Shown: positions 9,043-18,169, counted from the first letter of the stretch. The stretch: DNA of 38,185 nt from Trabulsiella guamensis ATCC 49490 (GCF_000734965.1 NZ_JMTB01000034.1:1-38185); one strand, 5' to 3'. Numbers and translations: made by a program. The notes: generated by a model not told the origin, from the letters alone.

Positions 9043-10542
9043 TTAATACCGCACGCACACCGACTTCGTCTCACACCAGCCGTCCAGCCAGTCGGGGCCG
9101 AAATCGCGGCCGGTGCCGGACTGTTTCATGCCGCCGAACGGTAGGTTGGCGTCGATCAGCGTGTGACTGTTGATCCACACGGTTCCCGCCTGCAGTCGAT
9201 CGCTGTAAGACAGCGCATGTGACAGGTCTCGCGTCCAGACGCTGGCGGTCAGTCCGTATTCAGTGTCATTCGCCAGTCGCAGCGCCTCTTCGCCGTCGGC
9301 GACGCGTACCAGATTCACCACCGGGCCGAACACCTCTTCACGGTTCAGGCGCAGACTGGCGTCAGGGTTTACCACCAGCGTCGGCGCCACGTAATAACCA
9401 TTGCCCCCCGGCCCGGCATTGCCGCTCAACAGCTCGGCATTATTTTGCTGCGCTTCCTGCAGGAACGCCTGCACTTTGTCGCAGTGCGCCCGGGATACCA
9501 GCGGGTTAATATTCGCCGTTTCGGACATGCCCGGCCCGACGTTCAGGGATTTCACCGCCTGTTCAAAACCGCTCACCAGATTGTCGAACAGCGGCGCTTC
9601 GATGTAGATCCGTGAGCTGGCGGCACACACCTGTCCCTGATTGAGGAAACTGCCGGTCATTAGCCCTTCAATAACCCATTGGGGGTCAGCATCCTTCAGT
9701 ACAATTGCCGGGTTTTTACCGCCGAGCTCCAGCGTGACGCGGGTTAAACGGTCGGCGGCGCTGCGTGCGATCTGCTTACCGGTCGCCGTTGAACCGGTGA
9801 AGCTCACTTTTGCCACCTGCGGATGCGAGGTCAGCGCGGTACCGCACTCGCTGCCACTGCCGGTCACCACGTTGAACACACCATCCGGGATCCCCGCTTC
9901 GGTCGCCAGTTCGGCCACACGCAGCAGCGTCAGCGGCGTGGTTTCCGACGGTTTAATGACGATGGAGCAACCTGATGCCAGTGCTGGCATCACCTTCCAC
10001 ATGCCAATCATTAACGGGAAGTTCCATGGCACGATCCCGGCGACTACGCCGACAGGCTCTTTACGCGTCCACGCCTGGTAGCGCGCCCCTTCCGGCATCG
10101 GGATAGAGACATCCAGCGTGCTGCCGGTGATTTTTGTCGCCAACCCTGCGGTATAGCGCATCCAGTTAAGGGTACAGCCCACTTCAAAAGCACGGGAAAT
10201 GTGAATCGATTTCCCCTGTTCAAGGGTTTCGAGCTGCGCCAGCTCTTCCGTGTGCTGCTCAACCAGATCGGCGAAACGCAACAGAATGCGCTCGCGTTCT
10301 GCCGGTAAGCGCCCTGCCCATGTGCGGGCGACGAACGCTTTCCATGCTGACATCACCGCTTTATCGACATCGGCAGTGCTGGCATCTGCGGTGGTGGCGA
10401 TGGGCTCACCGGTGGCCGGGTTGTAGATCGTTAAGCGCTTTTCACTTTGAGCCGCCTGCTGTCCACCATCGATATAGAGACCATGCTGACGATCCAGAAA
10501 AATCTGCACGCTGGCAAGCGTTGCGACCTGAGAACCGGACAT
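9043..10542 (-). CDS. feaB: FeaB, phenylacetaldehyde dehydrogenase
   Basis: NAD-dependent aldehyde dehydrogenase that turns phenylacetaldehyde made by TynA into phenylacetate, feeding the paa pathway next door. It has 499 residues, the same as E. coli. Family motifs are clear: VPWNFPL, the coenzyme-binding FTGSTATGK, the catalytic Glu in TLELGGKNP and the catalytic Cys in NQGQVCAAS. The C-terminus [12 protein letters not shown] matches E. coli. The ATG at 10542 is chosen because AAGGAG sits five bases upstream; a GTG at 10548 is in frame but overlaps that Shine-Dalgarno sequence. Convergent with tynA across a hairpin and divergent from feaR. Confidence 0.97.
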   Translation of the reverse strand: MSGSQVATLASVQIFLDRQHGLYIDGGQQAAQSEKRLTIYNPATGEPIATTADASTADVDKAVMSAWKAFVARTWAGRLPAERERILLRFADLVEQHTEELAQLETLEQGKSIHISRAFEVGCTLNWMRYTAGLATKITGSTLDVSIPMPEGARYQAWTRKEPVGVVAGIVPWNFPLMIGMWKVMPALASGCSIVIKPSETTPLTLLRVAELATEAGIPDGVFNVVTGSGSECGTALTSHPQVAKVSFTGSTATGKQIARSAADRLTRVTLELGGKNPAIVLKDADPQWVIEGLMTGSFLNQGQVCAASSRIYIEAPLFDNLVSGFEQAVKSLNVGPGMSETANINPLVSRAHCDKVQAFLQEAQQNNAELLSGNAGPGGNGYYVAPTLVVNPDASLRLNREEVFGPVVNLVRVADGEEALRLANDTEYGLTASVWTRDLSHALSYSDRLQAGTVWINSHTLIDANLPFGGMKQSGTGRDFGPDWLDGWCETKSVCVRY

Positions 10543-10601
10543 ACCCACTCCTTATTTTCACCAATAGTGCATTCAGTCTAGGGGGGGATAGCGGATCGCG
10601 C

Positions 10602-10638
10602 TTTTTTCTCTCTGACATTCGTTTTTGCCACTGTGACA
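10602..10638 (-). promoter_or_regulatory. Paired FeaR-type boxes before feaB
   Basis: On the minus strand TGTCA-N8-AAA occurs twice, at 10638-10623 and 10617-10602, both matching the recalled FeaR consensus exactly and again 21 bases apart. They lie 60 to 96 bases before the feaB start. The same spacing before tynA supports shared control by FeaR. A TAGACT -10-like element at about 10577-10582 follows. Confidence 0.65.
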
Positions 10639-10774
10639 GGCGCTGCAAACGGCATTTTTTGTGCAGTAAAAGTGTGCCGGGGGTAATAGTTCTTTCATAT
10701 AGATGCTGACATAGGGTTGTTTTAATCAACATAACAGTAACAATATTAAAACAATTTTCCCATCTGGATGGTCT

Positions 10775-11674
10775 ATGACACAGGCAGACGACAAAGAGAG
10801 TTACCGGGCATGGCTGGCGAAGGTCAACCAGCTATGTGGAAACTTTGCCGCACGTCCGCTGGACGGAAAGTTTTACGGTGAGATCGACTCCGGGTATGCG
10901 CGGGGGTTAAAACTGAGCACGGTGACCACCCGTGGCGTGAATTTGTACCGCTCGCGGGAAGAGATTAAGCGCGGCAATGATGCCTGGTTTTATACCGTGT
11001 TTCAGCTCGAGGGACAGGCAGTGATGGAACAGGATAACCGGCAGGTGATCCTCGAAGCGGGCGATATCACGCTTATCGATGCCGCGCGCCCCTGCTCGTT
11101 TTACTGGCAGCAAACGTCGCGTCAGGTGTCGCTGTTATTGCCACGCCAGAAACTGGAACATCTGAGAGAAATTAGTAGCGCAGAGCGGTTGCCAAACCAT
11201 TTGCCGATGGTGCAACTGAGTCACCGTCTGCTTCAGGAAAGCATGACCAGCCCGGAGATGAATGAGAACGAAAGCGAGGCTGCGCTGGAAGCCATTATCT
11301 GCCTGCTGCGCCCGGTGCTGCATCAACTGGACGCCAGACCCTCGCGCCGCGACCGGCAGTTTCAGAAAATCATGGCGCTAATTGATGAATACATTCAGTC
11401 AGAGCAGTTGCGTCCGGAATGGCTGGCCAGTGAAACAGGCATGTCAGTACGTAGTCTGTACCGGATGTTTGCGGATAAAGGGCTGGTGGTGGCACAGTAC
11501 ATCAAAAATCGTCGGCTTGACCTCTGCGCCCAATCGCTGCGCAATGCGCACGATGATGAAAAACTGGCGGGGATTGGTTACAGCTGGGGCTTTACTGACC
11601 ACAGCCATTTTTCTACGGCGTTTAAACAGCGCTTCGGGTTATCGCCAGGGGAATACCGCAAGCGTTACCGTTAG
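10775..11674 (+). CDS. feaR: FeaR, AraC-family activator of tynA and feaB
   Basis: A 299-residue transcription activator (301 in E. coli). The N-terminal half is the ligand-sensing cupin-like domain (GLKLSTVTTRGVNLYRSR, AWFYTVFQLEGQAVMEQD, AGDITLIDAARPCSFYW). The C-terminal ~100 residues are the AraC double helix-turn-helix (ETGMSVRSLYRMFADKGL, AGIGYSWGFTDHSHFSTAFK, RFGLSPGEYRKRYR). It responds to the aromatic amine or aldehyde and turns on tynA and feaB. Divergent from feaB over a 232-base region. Its stop codon directly abuts the stop of ydbL on the other strand. Confidence 0.96.
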   Translation: MTQADDKESYRAWLAKVNQLCGNFAARPLDGKFYGEIDSGYARGLKLSTVTTRGVNLYRSREEIKRGNDAWFYTVFQLEGQAVMEQDNRQVILEAGDITLIDAARPCSFYWQQTSRQVSLLLPRQKLEHLREISSAERLPNHLPMVQLSHRLLQESMTSPEMNENESEAALEAIICLLRPVLHQLDARPSRRDRQFQKIMALIDEYIQSEQLRPEWLASETGMSVRSLYRMFADKGLVVAQYIKNRRLDLCAQSLRNAHDDEKLAGIGYSWGFTDHSHFSTAFKQRFGLSPGEYRKRYR

Positions 11675-11998
11675 CTATTTCTTTAACCACTTACCGTTAA
11701 GACCTTTTACGTACTCGCCTGGCTGCGCGCGAGCTACCAGCTTTTTTCCGGCCATTTTCGCCACTTCATCAACCGGCAGATTATTGCTGTCCGCAAGCTG
11801 TTGATAGCTTTCACTGCGCGCATCGTTGATGCTTTTCACCAGCGCCAGAGTCTCTTTATCCTGCGCGACGGGCGCCAGATAACCACTCAAGGTTTCGCCC
11901 ACGCGCCCCTGCTGCCTGGCCTCGGTGAGGGTCAGCGCTTGCGCTGAGGTGCTCATCAGGCTCAGGCCAAATAACGTTGCCAGTAGTAATTTATTCAT
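11675..11998 (-). CDS. ydbL: YdbL, periplasmic DUF1318 protein of the YdbH-YnbE system
   Basis: A 107-residue exported protein with signal peptide MNKLLLATLFGLSLMSTSAQA followed by LTLTEARQQGRVGETLSGYL and the conserved VDEVAKMAGKKLVARAQPGEYV. It is the DUF1318 family; recent work on E. coli places it as a helper, probably a chaperone, of the YdbH-YnbE lipid bridge. The ATG at 11998 is preferred: GAGG lies six bases upstream and overlaps the ynbE stop. An in-frame GTG at 12004 would add two residues. Last gene of the ydbH-ynbE-ydbL operon, with no intergenic space before the convergent feaR. Confidence 0.93.
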   Translation of the reverse strand: MNKLLLATLFGLSLMSTSAQALTLTEARQQGRVGETLSGYLAPVAQDKETLALVKSINDARSESYQQLADSNNLPVDEVAKMAGKKLVARAQPGEYVKGLNGKWLKK

Positions 11999-12005
11999 CG
12001 GCACC

Positions 12006-12197
12006 TCAGAAAAGATCGCTGCGCGATTTCAGCAGGTTTTCAACGTCTTTATCCACCTTGATATGGATCTCATGTTCAATTTTGACATTCATATTGATGG
12101 TAATCGGCTCCTTTGGCGCGGCGACTTCAATGCGCGGCGTGCAGCCTGTCAGCATCATAGCCGCCAGTGCGCACAGCAGGACTGTTAACACTTTCAT
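12006..12197 (-). CDS. ynbE: YnbE, small outer-membrane lipoprotein partner of YdbH
   Basis: A 63-residue lipoprotein. The signal MKVLTVLLCALAAMMLTGC ends in the lipobox LTGC, so Cys19 would be lipidated. The mature part (IEVAAPKEPITINMNVKIEHEIHIKVD) is beta-rich and in E. coli extends the C-terminal end of YdbH at the outer membrane. Its ATG overlaps the ydbH stop (ATGA) and its stop overlaps the ydbL Shine-Dalgarno sequence, so the three genes are tightly coupled. Confidence 0.94.
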   Translation of the reverse strand: MKVLTVLLCALAAMMLTGCTPRIEVAAPKEPITINMNVKIEHEIHIKVDKDVENLLKSRSDLF

Positions 12198-14836
12198 TGT
12201 TGTTGCTCCTTACATTCCTTGCCGCCTGAGCAGCGTGGCGCGGGTAGCGCCGCATTTTGTTCAAGCCACGCCTGCAAATTGTCACCAAAACGCAGGCTGC
12301 GCCACAGGTCGAAGACGTTTTCTTCATGGCTATAATTCAGATGCACTGTATTGCTTTTGCCTTCCACATGGCTGATACCAGTAATCGTCGCCGTTAACGT
12401 CAGCAGGCCCAGATTGTCCAAATTAATACGGGTCCACGAGCGGGAAATTTCCATATAACGCAACCAGTTGATGGCCGCTCCGGCGGCGATGTTATCCTTC
12501 ACAACAGCATCGGCGGTGTCTTTATCAATGCGTAGCGTCATTGCCGACGGGTTGGTCAGCCAGCCATCTTTAATAATCCATTTTTCATTGTTCAGCCACA
12601 ATGGCAATGCGCCGTTGACCGGGCCGGACATGGCAAACTGCTTCGGATTCACTGCGCTTATCAGTTCGCTGGTAGAGATGTTCTGCAGACGCAGTAGCGC
12701 GGCGTCATGCTGCGGCATCTGCAACTGCTGCATGGTGAGCTGCCCGCCGAGAATGTCGACGCTGACATCGCTCAGCAATAACGGATTTTCCTCACTCCAC
12801 GGATAGCTGCCCTGCAGATCCGCCGTCAGATTTTTTGCGGTAACCTGGTTGATGATTTCGGCGATGCGCAGCGACACCGGCCGATGCGTGCCGAGCTGCC
12901 AGGTCCCCTCGCTAAAACGGAATGGCAGCACAAAATCAACGCCGTTGATTTCGTTATCCGGCATCCAGGCGCTACCGCCCTTCAGCACGCCATGACCGCC
13001 CGCTTCAAATCCCTGATCAGCCGCGGCGGAAAAGGCGACCTGCGCATACAATTCCCCGTTGCGAAGGGTCATTTTCGTTTCCGGTGGCACCAGCGGCTGA
13101 AAAACTGTCAGTGACTGTTTCGGCCACCAGGCTTCACCTCGCAGACGTTCGCCGTCCCAGCGCCCGTGCAGGCGGATCGGGCCGATCCTGTCGGCATGGA
13201 GATCACCTTTAAACAGGAAATACGTCGGATCGCGCCCGGTAACGCTGAATTTCAGCGTCGATGGCGGCAGCACACTGCCACCGGTGAAGGTGGTCGGCCC
13301 TGCATCAAACGACAGTGCGCCGGTGAATTTGGGATGCTGTTCGTCACGCTGCCACTCAACAGGCTCATCCAGCGTCAGGCGCGGTTCGCTGACCCGCATT
13401 GTGCCATATTCCAGCTTGTCAAACCCGGTAGAAAGCGTATTCAGCACGATGGCGCTGTCGCGCCACATGCCGGTTCCGGCGACGTCCCAGCGCGCCTGCA
13501 TCGGCGTGAAATTACCGTCGCCCCAGTACCGCCACCGCCAGGTGCCTTTGTCCGGCAGGAAGTTATCCGCTTTACCATCCAGATGGAGGGTAAAGTCCCC
13601 CATCTCCTGTTCATGCGCCCGCAGGATGGCCTGCAGCCGCCCGTCCACGCCCTGTTGTGTGACCCTGACGCCCGCCAGCGGCCAGCGGATTTCATCAATA
13701 TTCAGTGAGTCAATCACGCGCCCACGAGAACGCAATAATGCACCCGGCTCAAACGCCAGTTGCGGGGAAGTCAATGGACCGCTGAGCTCTGCGGGCAGCT
13801 TTGCGTAAAAAATGAGATCGCCCTGTTTGGCTTCGCCGGTGAGCTGCATCGGCATGGCGCTGTTGTCCGCGCTCAGTTTCCCTGGGCCGAAGGTCAGAAC
13901 GGCATTGCCCTTACCTGCATCGCCTTGCGTCAGCACGTTAAGACGACCACTGATTTGCATCGTGTCGAGCCCCTGCTGCCACTGCTCCGCTTTCAGCGCC
14001 ACTCGACCGCTGAGCGGTTGCCCCTGGTACGGCCAGCGCCAGCGCCCGTCGCTAATGGTCGCCAGGTGTTCACTGATTTCCCAGGGGAGGTCGAGAAGTG
14101 GGTCAGGATCACCACTGGCAGTCACAATAAGCTGCCCCCGGTTCTTCTCCCAGAGCAGTTCCGCATCCACCAGCCCTGGTCCCTGTGGTACCTCAAACGA
14201 GGAATAAAGATGACCAGAGACCGGCAAACCGTCAGGAACCAGCGGCAGGGTGAAATCTCCGACCAGCTTCACCGGCGGCTGCCCTTCCACCGTTTTCGCT
14301 ACGAATTCACTGACGGTCAGCGCCTGCCCTTTCAGACGCGCCCGTAGTGAGACCGCCTCGCCCTGATAAGTTATGTCCTGGATTGCGGGCGTTAAGGCGA
14401 CGCTCAGTTTTCCCTGCCACTGCTGCCAGGGAGAGAGTGTCAGACGATCAATGGTCAGCCAGCTGTTGGGTAGCATTGACTGCCATTCCGCCAGCGTTCG
14501 CGGCGCACCGGGCGTGGCCTCGCTTTCCGGCAATTTACTCAGGCAGACGGAATCCACATCTAATGAGGCGATATGCAGTTGCCAGCGGCTGGGATGGGTA
14601 ATTTCTGCGCCAGACAAACGCGCCAGTTCGCAGTCGCCGACCAGGTAACGTAGAGAGGGGATTTTAACCGCTGAGCGGGTCAGACGCGGGCTGTCATCAA
14701 GCGCGATGCGGGTACCGGCTGGCAGCCAGATCCCCGCGAGCGTAGGCACCCAGCGCGTCAGGGTTAACAGCAGCGCCAGGGGAAGAATAAAAAATATCAC
14801 AAGCAACGCAATGGCGGCTTTATAGCGACCCTTCAT
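12194..14836 (-). CDS. ydbH: YdbH, AsmA/TamB-like intermembrane lipid-transport protein
   Basis: About 880 residues (E. coli 879): an N-terminal membrane anchor (AAIALLVIFFILPLALLLTL) followed by a long periplasmic beta-rich groove, typical of AsmA-like bridges that carry phospholipids from inner to outer membrane, redundant with TamB and YhdP in E. coli. Conserved landmarks include TFGPGKLSADNSAMPMQLTGEAKQGD, split in use here, and NLGLLTLTATITGISHVEGKS near the end. The ATG at 14836 (MKGRYKAAIALL) aligns with the E. coli start. A TTG at 14842 has a better spaced AGGA and would add two residues, so the exact start is open. It overlaps ynbE by four bases. Confidence 0.95.
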   Translation of the reverse strand: MKGRYKAAIALLVIFFILPLALLLTLTRWVPTLAGIWLPAGTRIALDDSPRLTRSAVKIPSLRYLVGDCELARLSGAEITHPSRWQLHIASLDVDSVCLSKLPESEATPGAPRTLAEWQSMLPNSWLTIDRLTLSPWQQWQGKLSVALTPAIQDITYQGEAVSLRARLKGQALTVSEFVAKTVEGQPPVKLVGDFTLPLVPDGLPVSGHLYSSFEVPQGPGLVDAELLWEKNRGQLIVTASGDPDPLLDLPWEISEHLATISDGRWRWPYQGQPLSGRVALKAEQWQQGLDTMQISGRLNVLTQGDAGKGNAVLTFGPGKLSADNSAMPMQLTGEAKQGDLIFYAKLPAELSGPLTSPQLAFEPGALLRSRGRVIDSLNIDEIRWPLAGVRVTQQGVDGRLQAILRAHEQEMGDFTLHLDGKADNFLPDKGTWRWRYWGDGNFTPMQARWDVAGTGMWRDSAIVLNTLSTGFDKLEYGTMRVSEPRLTLDEPVEWQRDEQHPKFTGALSFDAGPTTFTGGSVLPPSTLKFSVTGRDPTYFLFKGDLHADRIGPIRLHGRWDGERLRGEAWWPKQSLTVFQPLVPPETKMTLRNGELYAQVAFSAAADQGFEAGGHGVLKGGSAWMPDNEINGVDFVLPFRFSEGTWQLGTHRPVSLRIAEIINQVTAKNLTADLQGSYPWSEENPLLLSDVSVDILGGQLTMQQLQMPQHDAALLRLQNISTSELISAVNPKQFAMSGPVNGALPLWLNNEKWIIKDGWLTNPSAMTLRIDKDTADAVVKDNIAAGAAINWLRYMEISRSWTRINLDNLGLLTLTATITGISHVEGKSNTVHLNYSHEENVFDLWRSLRFGDNLQAWLEQNAALPAPRCSGGKECKEQQQ

Positions 14837-14945
14837 GGGCAACGAATATCCTGCTGTATTGTTATTCTGACCGGACAGAGTTGGTATTGTGGCATGTTCG
14901 CCAGGCCAGTTGAAGTCACGGCCCGTTTAAGGATAGATGCAGCCG

Positions 14946-14990
14946 GGGTATTCGCAACGCCGCGCCAGATGCGCACTTTTGCGAATACCC
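14946..14990. repeat. 12-base perfect inverted repeat between leuE and ydbH
   Basis: GGGTATTCGCAA (14946-14957) and TTGCGAATACCC (14979-14990) are perfect complements around a 21-base GC-rich loop. They sit just after the leuE stop and about 110 bases before ydbH, both on the minus strand. No T run follows in either direction, so it is not an ordinary terminator. It could be an mRNA 3'-end stabiliser, a partial termination site before ydbH or a repeated extragenic element. Confidence 0.7.
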
Positions 14991-15000
14991 GTAGTGCCGA

Positions 15001-15639
15001 TCAGGACTGCAGCGTCGCCAGACGTGCGGCGAAACCGACAAAGACCAGACCAATAAGGCTGTTACCGATTTTCGCCAGTTTCTTTTTGGTTTTTACGTAG
15101 CGCGTGACGAAAGAACCGGAGACGATAAGGAAGCTCAGGTAGAGGAAGCTCACCAGTTCCAGCGTCAGGGCGAGAATGAAGAACGCGATGCCCGGGCTGG
15201 CGGCGTCAACATCAATAAACTGCACAAAGAATGAGACGTAAAACAGAATCGCTTTCGGGTTAGTCAGACTGAGTACCAGCGCACGCTTGAGGATAGCGCT
15301 GCCCGGCTCCGCGTTGTCTGCGATGTGTTTGTCGCGCTGGGTCAGCGTGGCGTAGAGCATTTTGCCGCCCAGCCACAACAGGTACATGGCGCCAAGATAA
15401 CGGACGATGTTAAACAGCACTGGCGTGGTTTTAATCAGCGTCGCGACTCCCGCATAAGCGAGGAACATCAGCACAGCATCACCAATAAAGACGCCCAGCG
15501 CCGCCAGATAGCCTTTGCGGATCCCATGTGCCACACCGGTTTTAAGAACAAAGAAAGTATTGGGTCCGGGAACCAGAATGATAAAAATCGCGCCAATCAG
15601 GTAGGTCCAGTAGCTTAAAACGCCAAACTCCGCAAACAC
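15001..15639 (-). CDS. leuE: LeuE (YeaS), leucine exporter of the LysE/RhtB family
   Basis: A 212-residue inner-membrane protein with about six hydrophobic helices and RhtB family signatures: [20 protein letters not shown] at the N-terminus, [19 protein letters not shown], and [20 protein letters not shown]. It aligns along its whole length with E. coli LeuE, including the identical end [20 protein letters not shown] with one or two changes. Start is GTG at 15639 (GTG TTT GCG GAG) with GGGAG six bases upstream. It exports leucine and some analogues. In E. coli K-12 leuE is far from ldhA, so this position is different. Confidence 0.9.
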   Translation of the reverse strand: MFAEFGVLSYWTYLIGAIFIILVPGPNTFFVLKTGVAHGIRKGYLAALGVFIGDAVLMFLAYAGVATLIKTTPVLFNIVRYLGAMYLLWLGGKMLYATLTQRDKHIADNAEPGSAILKRALVLSLTNPKAILFYVSFFVQFIDVDAASPGIAFFILALTLELVSFLYLSFLIVSGSFVTRYVKTKKKLAKIGNSLIGLVFVGFAARLATLQS

Positions 15640-15909
15640 GTGTTACTCCCGTTCGTCCATTGATAGCTTCCTGAAGCAGAAAGCGTTACCTTGATCACAG
15701 AATGCTAACGCAGAGCGCGTCGCCTTGAAAGACCCAAACATGCTTTCGGACACGGCATCGCCCATTCAGGTTTATGCTTACAGACATTGATAACGTTTTA
15801 ATTACACGGATTAACAACATATAACCATTTGATTACAAAGCACTTCAAAAATTGTAAGAAATTTCTTAGTATGCTACCGTGACGCTATAAATCACTGGAG
15901 GAAAGCCTT

Positions 15910-16899
15910 ATGAAAATCGCCGTTTACAGCACAAAGCAATACGATAAAAAGTATTTGCAAGAGGTTAATAACACATATGGCTTTGAACTCGAATTTTTCG
16001 ACTTCCTCTTAACCGAGAAGACGGCAAAAACGGCCAACGGATGTGAAGCCGTGTGTATCTTCGTGAATGACGACGGCAGCCGTCCGGTTCTTGAAGAGCT
16101 GAAAAAACATGGCGTTAAATATATCGCGCTGCGTTGCGCCGGGTTTAATAACGTCGACCTCGATGCGGCGAAAGCGCTTGGCCTGCGCGTGGTACGCGTT
16201 CCGGCCTATTCGCCGGAGGCCGTGGCAGAACACGCGATTGGCATGATGATGACGCTGAACCGCCGTATCCATCGTGCCTACCAGCGCACCCGTGATGCCA
16301 ACTTCTCCCTGGAAGGGCTGACCGGCTTCACCATGTACGGCAAAACCGCCGGGATCATCGGTACCGGCAAAATCGGCGTCGCCGCCCTGCGGATCCTGAA
16401 AGGGTTTGGTATGCGCCTGCTGGCGTTTGATCCGTACCCGAGCGCCGCGGCTCTCGATATTGGCGTAGAGTACGTTGACCTGCCGACGCTGTTTTCCCAG
16501 TCAGATGTCATTTCGCTCCATTGTCCACTGACGCCGGAAAACTATCACCTGCTGAACCAGACGGCATTCGAGCAGATGAAAGATGGCGTGATGGTAATCA
16601 ACACCAGTCGCGGCGGCCTGATCGACTCCCAGGCAGCGATTGAAGCGCTGAAGACCCAGAAAATCGGCGCGCTGGGAATGGACGTCTATGAAAACGAACG
16701 CGACCTGTTTTTCGAAGACAAATCCAATGACGTTATCCAGGATGATGTTTTCCGCCGCCTGTCAGCCTGCCACAACGTGCTGTTTACTGGTCATCAGGCC
16801 TTCCTGACTGCCGAAGCGCTGACCAGCATTTCGGAAACCACCCTGGAAAATCTGCGCCAGATTGAAAGCGGCGACACCTGCCCGAACGCCCTGGTATAA
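15910..16899 (+). CDS. ldhA: LdhA, fermentative D-lactate dehydrogenase
   Basis: Reduces pyruvate to D-lactate with NADH during fermentation. It has 329 residues, as in E. coli, with the D-2-hydroxyacid dehydrogenase fold. The NAD-binding loop is GIIGTGKIGVAALRIL, and the catalytic triad is Arg234 (NTSRGG), Glu263 (YENERDLF) and His295 (FTGHQAF). ATG at 15910 follows CTGGAGGAAAGCCTT, a strong ribosome binding site. Monocistronic, divergent from leuE, with its own terminator downstream. A TATGCT -10-like element lies at 15870-15875. Confidence 0.98.
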   Translation: MKIAVYSTKQYDKKYLQEVNNTYGFELEFFDFLLTEKTAKTANGCEAVCIFVNDDGSRPVLEELKKHGVKYIALRCAGFNNVDLDAAKALGLRVVRVPAYSPEAVAEHAIGMMMTLNRRIHRAYQRTRDANFSLEGLTGFTMYGKTAGIIGTGKIGVAALRILKGFGMRLLAFDPYPSAAALDIGVEYVDLPTLFSQSDVISLHCPLTPENYHLLNQTAFEQMKDGVMVINTSRGGLIDSQAAIEALKTQKIGALGMDVYENERDLFFEDKSNDVIQDDVFRRLSACHNVLFTGHQAFLTAEALTSISETTLENLRQIESGDTCPNALV

Positions 16900-16914
16900 C
16901 CGCCTCGCCTGCCC

Positions 16915-16940
16915 GCTCCCCCGCGCCGGGGGAGCACTTT
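16915..16940 (+). terminator. Terminator after ldhA
   Basis: A perfect 8-base GC-rich stem, GCTCCCCC / GGGGGAGC, with a 5-base loop sits 15 bases after the ldhA stop and is followed by ACTTTC. The T run is short, so efficiency is uncertain. Confidence 0.65.
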
Positions 16941-17022
16941 CAGATAATCCTCAAAGACGCAACAAACGATAGAGTTACACTCCCTCTGAAGTATTCATGT
17001 AGTGAATAAAAAGGAAGTATTA

Positions 17023-17445
17023 ATGAGCAAGACCATTTTGCTGTTAGCAGCGGGGATGCTGCTGGCAGGTTGTGTTAACACCAGCAAAGTCACTGTCAAC
17101 GCGTCACAGTTAGAACATCATCGTTTTGTGCTGGAAAGCGTGAACGGCAAGCCTGCCCCGGCTGGGAAAAATCCGCCGGAACTCAGTTTCGGAGAGAAAA
17201 TGCATCTCTCCGGCAGCATGTGCAATCGCTTTACGGGCCAGGGGAAACTGTCCGAGGGTGAACTGAAAGCGAAAAACCTGGCGATGACGCGCATGATGTG
17301 TGCCGACGCACAGCGCAACGAGCTGGACAAGATCCTGAGCGCCATGCTCAGCAAAGGGGCACAGGTAGACCTGACCGGTGACCAGCTAACACTGGCAACG
17401 GCTGAGCAAACACTGGTGTACAGACTGTCGGATCGGGTGAATTAG
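17023..17445 (+). CDS. hslJ: HslJ, heat-inducible META-domain lipoprotein
   Basis: A 140-residue lipoprotein, the same length as E. coli HslJ. Signal MSKTILLLAAGMLLAGC ends in the lipobox LAGC. The META domain follows: HHRFVLESVNGKPAP, NPPELSFGEKMHLSGSMCNRF and KNLAMTRMMCAD. It is linked to novobiocin resistance and envelope stress in E. coli. ATG at 17023 has AAGGAAG five bases upstream; a GTG at 17002 is in frame but would put charged residues before the signal peptide. Its stop overlaps the ydbJ stop by four bases on the opposite strand. Confidence 0.95.
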   Translation: MSKTILLLAAGMLLAGCVNTSKVTVNASQLEHHRFVLESVNGKPAPAGKNPPELSFGEKMHLSGSMCNRFTGQGKLSEGELKAKNLAMTRMMCADAQRNELDKILSAMLSKGAQVDLTGDQLTLATAEQTLVYRLSDRVN

Positions 17446-17708
17446 TAGTTGCCGCACGTCCCGGTGGCAAGAGCCTGCTCTCCGCATCTTTTGCCATTGG
17501 GTAATGCACACATGCCAATCGCTGAGCCATCCAGTTGACGGGCAACAGACAACGAGCCACCAACCATTGCACAATTTGCCTGTCCGGTGTCAGACATTGC
17601 TGCTCGCATCCCTGGCGCGACATGCGCGGCGGTTGCCTGCTGTACGGGTTCGTTGCTACAGGCTGACAACAACAACACGGCGCATCCCACTAAAAAAGCT
17701 GCACGCAT
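17442..17708 (-). CDS. ydbJ: YdbJ, DUF333 putative lipoprotein
   Basis: An 88-residue protein, the same length as E. coli YdbJ. Signal MRAAFLVGCAVLLLSAC has a lipobox ending in Cys. The DUF333 motif is clear near the C-terminus (ANCAMVGGSLSVARQLDGSA, then GMCALPNGKRCGEQAL). The function of the family is not established; DUF333 modules are often exported and sometimes resemble haemolysin-type or Kazal-like folds. The ATG at 17708 has GGGGAGAG upstream, which sets it as the start over a longer open frame. Convergent with hslJ. Confidence 0.92.
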   Translation of the reverse strand: MRAAFLVGCAVLLLSACSNEPVQQATAAHVAPGMRAAMSDTGQANCAMVGGSLSVARQLDGSAIGMCALPNGKRCGEQALATGTCGNY

Positions 17709-18052
17709 CTTTTTCTCTCCCCTCAATATCAGCAAAATCCTATGCATCATAGGCAGCGCAACGCCTGACGTCGAGAGCCAGATTGCGGTTTTATGCGCTA
17801 CAGAAACATTTTTTTGCGATTTTTTCCATTTCCTTGCTCTCATCCGCAACGCCCTGCAGTATTGCTAATCATTTACGGCATAACAGAACAGGCTATTCTT
17901 TAATAAAGGGCAATGATTATTTTTTATATAATGCATTTTTGAATAATTACCGGACATATTGCATCATTCGCAAATACAAAAATATCGCTCGATTATTATC
18001 ACTATTAAAAACAATAGTTTAATGTGAAAATAAAAAACTAACCAACAATTGA

Positions 18053-18066
18053 TTGATATTTGTCAT
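18053..18066 (+). promoter_or_regulatory. FNR/CRP-type site of the hlyE promoter
   Basis: TTGATATTTGTCAT has the FNR layout TTGAT-N4-ATCAA with the left half perfect. It is one base different from the E. coli hlyE site as I recall it. Its centre (18059.5) is 61.5 bases before the start site predicted from the -10 element, the same spacing known in E. coli, where FNR and CRP both use it. Confidence 0.75.
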
Positions 18067-18085
18067 GCTAAACCCCAGTACAATA

Positions 18086-18121
18086 TTGACATAAATTCAT
18101 TGAGCAACTATCAAATTATAT
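18086..18121 (+). promoter_or_regulatory. Predicted hlyE promoter
   Basis: A consensus -35 TTGACA (18086-18091), a 17-base spacer and a -10 TATCAA (18109-18114) predict transcription from about 18121, leaving a leader of about 50 bases. The -35 is perfect and the -10 matches four of six positions. Confidence 0.65.
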
Positions 18122-18169
18122 AGATCAAAGGCACTGTCAGGGATAAATAACTCCAGGAGGAGAATCATT

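Larger units (their letters stand above)
17709..18169. other. AT-rich intergenic region before hlyE
   Basis: No credible gene in 461 bases. The left part holds the ydbJ promoter side. From about 17870 to 18130 the sequence is strongly AT-rich, far more than the flanking core genes, which fits horizontal origin and H-NS silencing. The right end carries the hlyE regulatory elements annotated separately. Confidence 0.6.

Noticed and set aside
17739-17753. CCTATG-CAT-CATAGG short palindrome upstream of ydbJ
   Set aside because: Six-base arms in an AT-rich stretch are expected by chance and no regulator fits.
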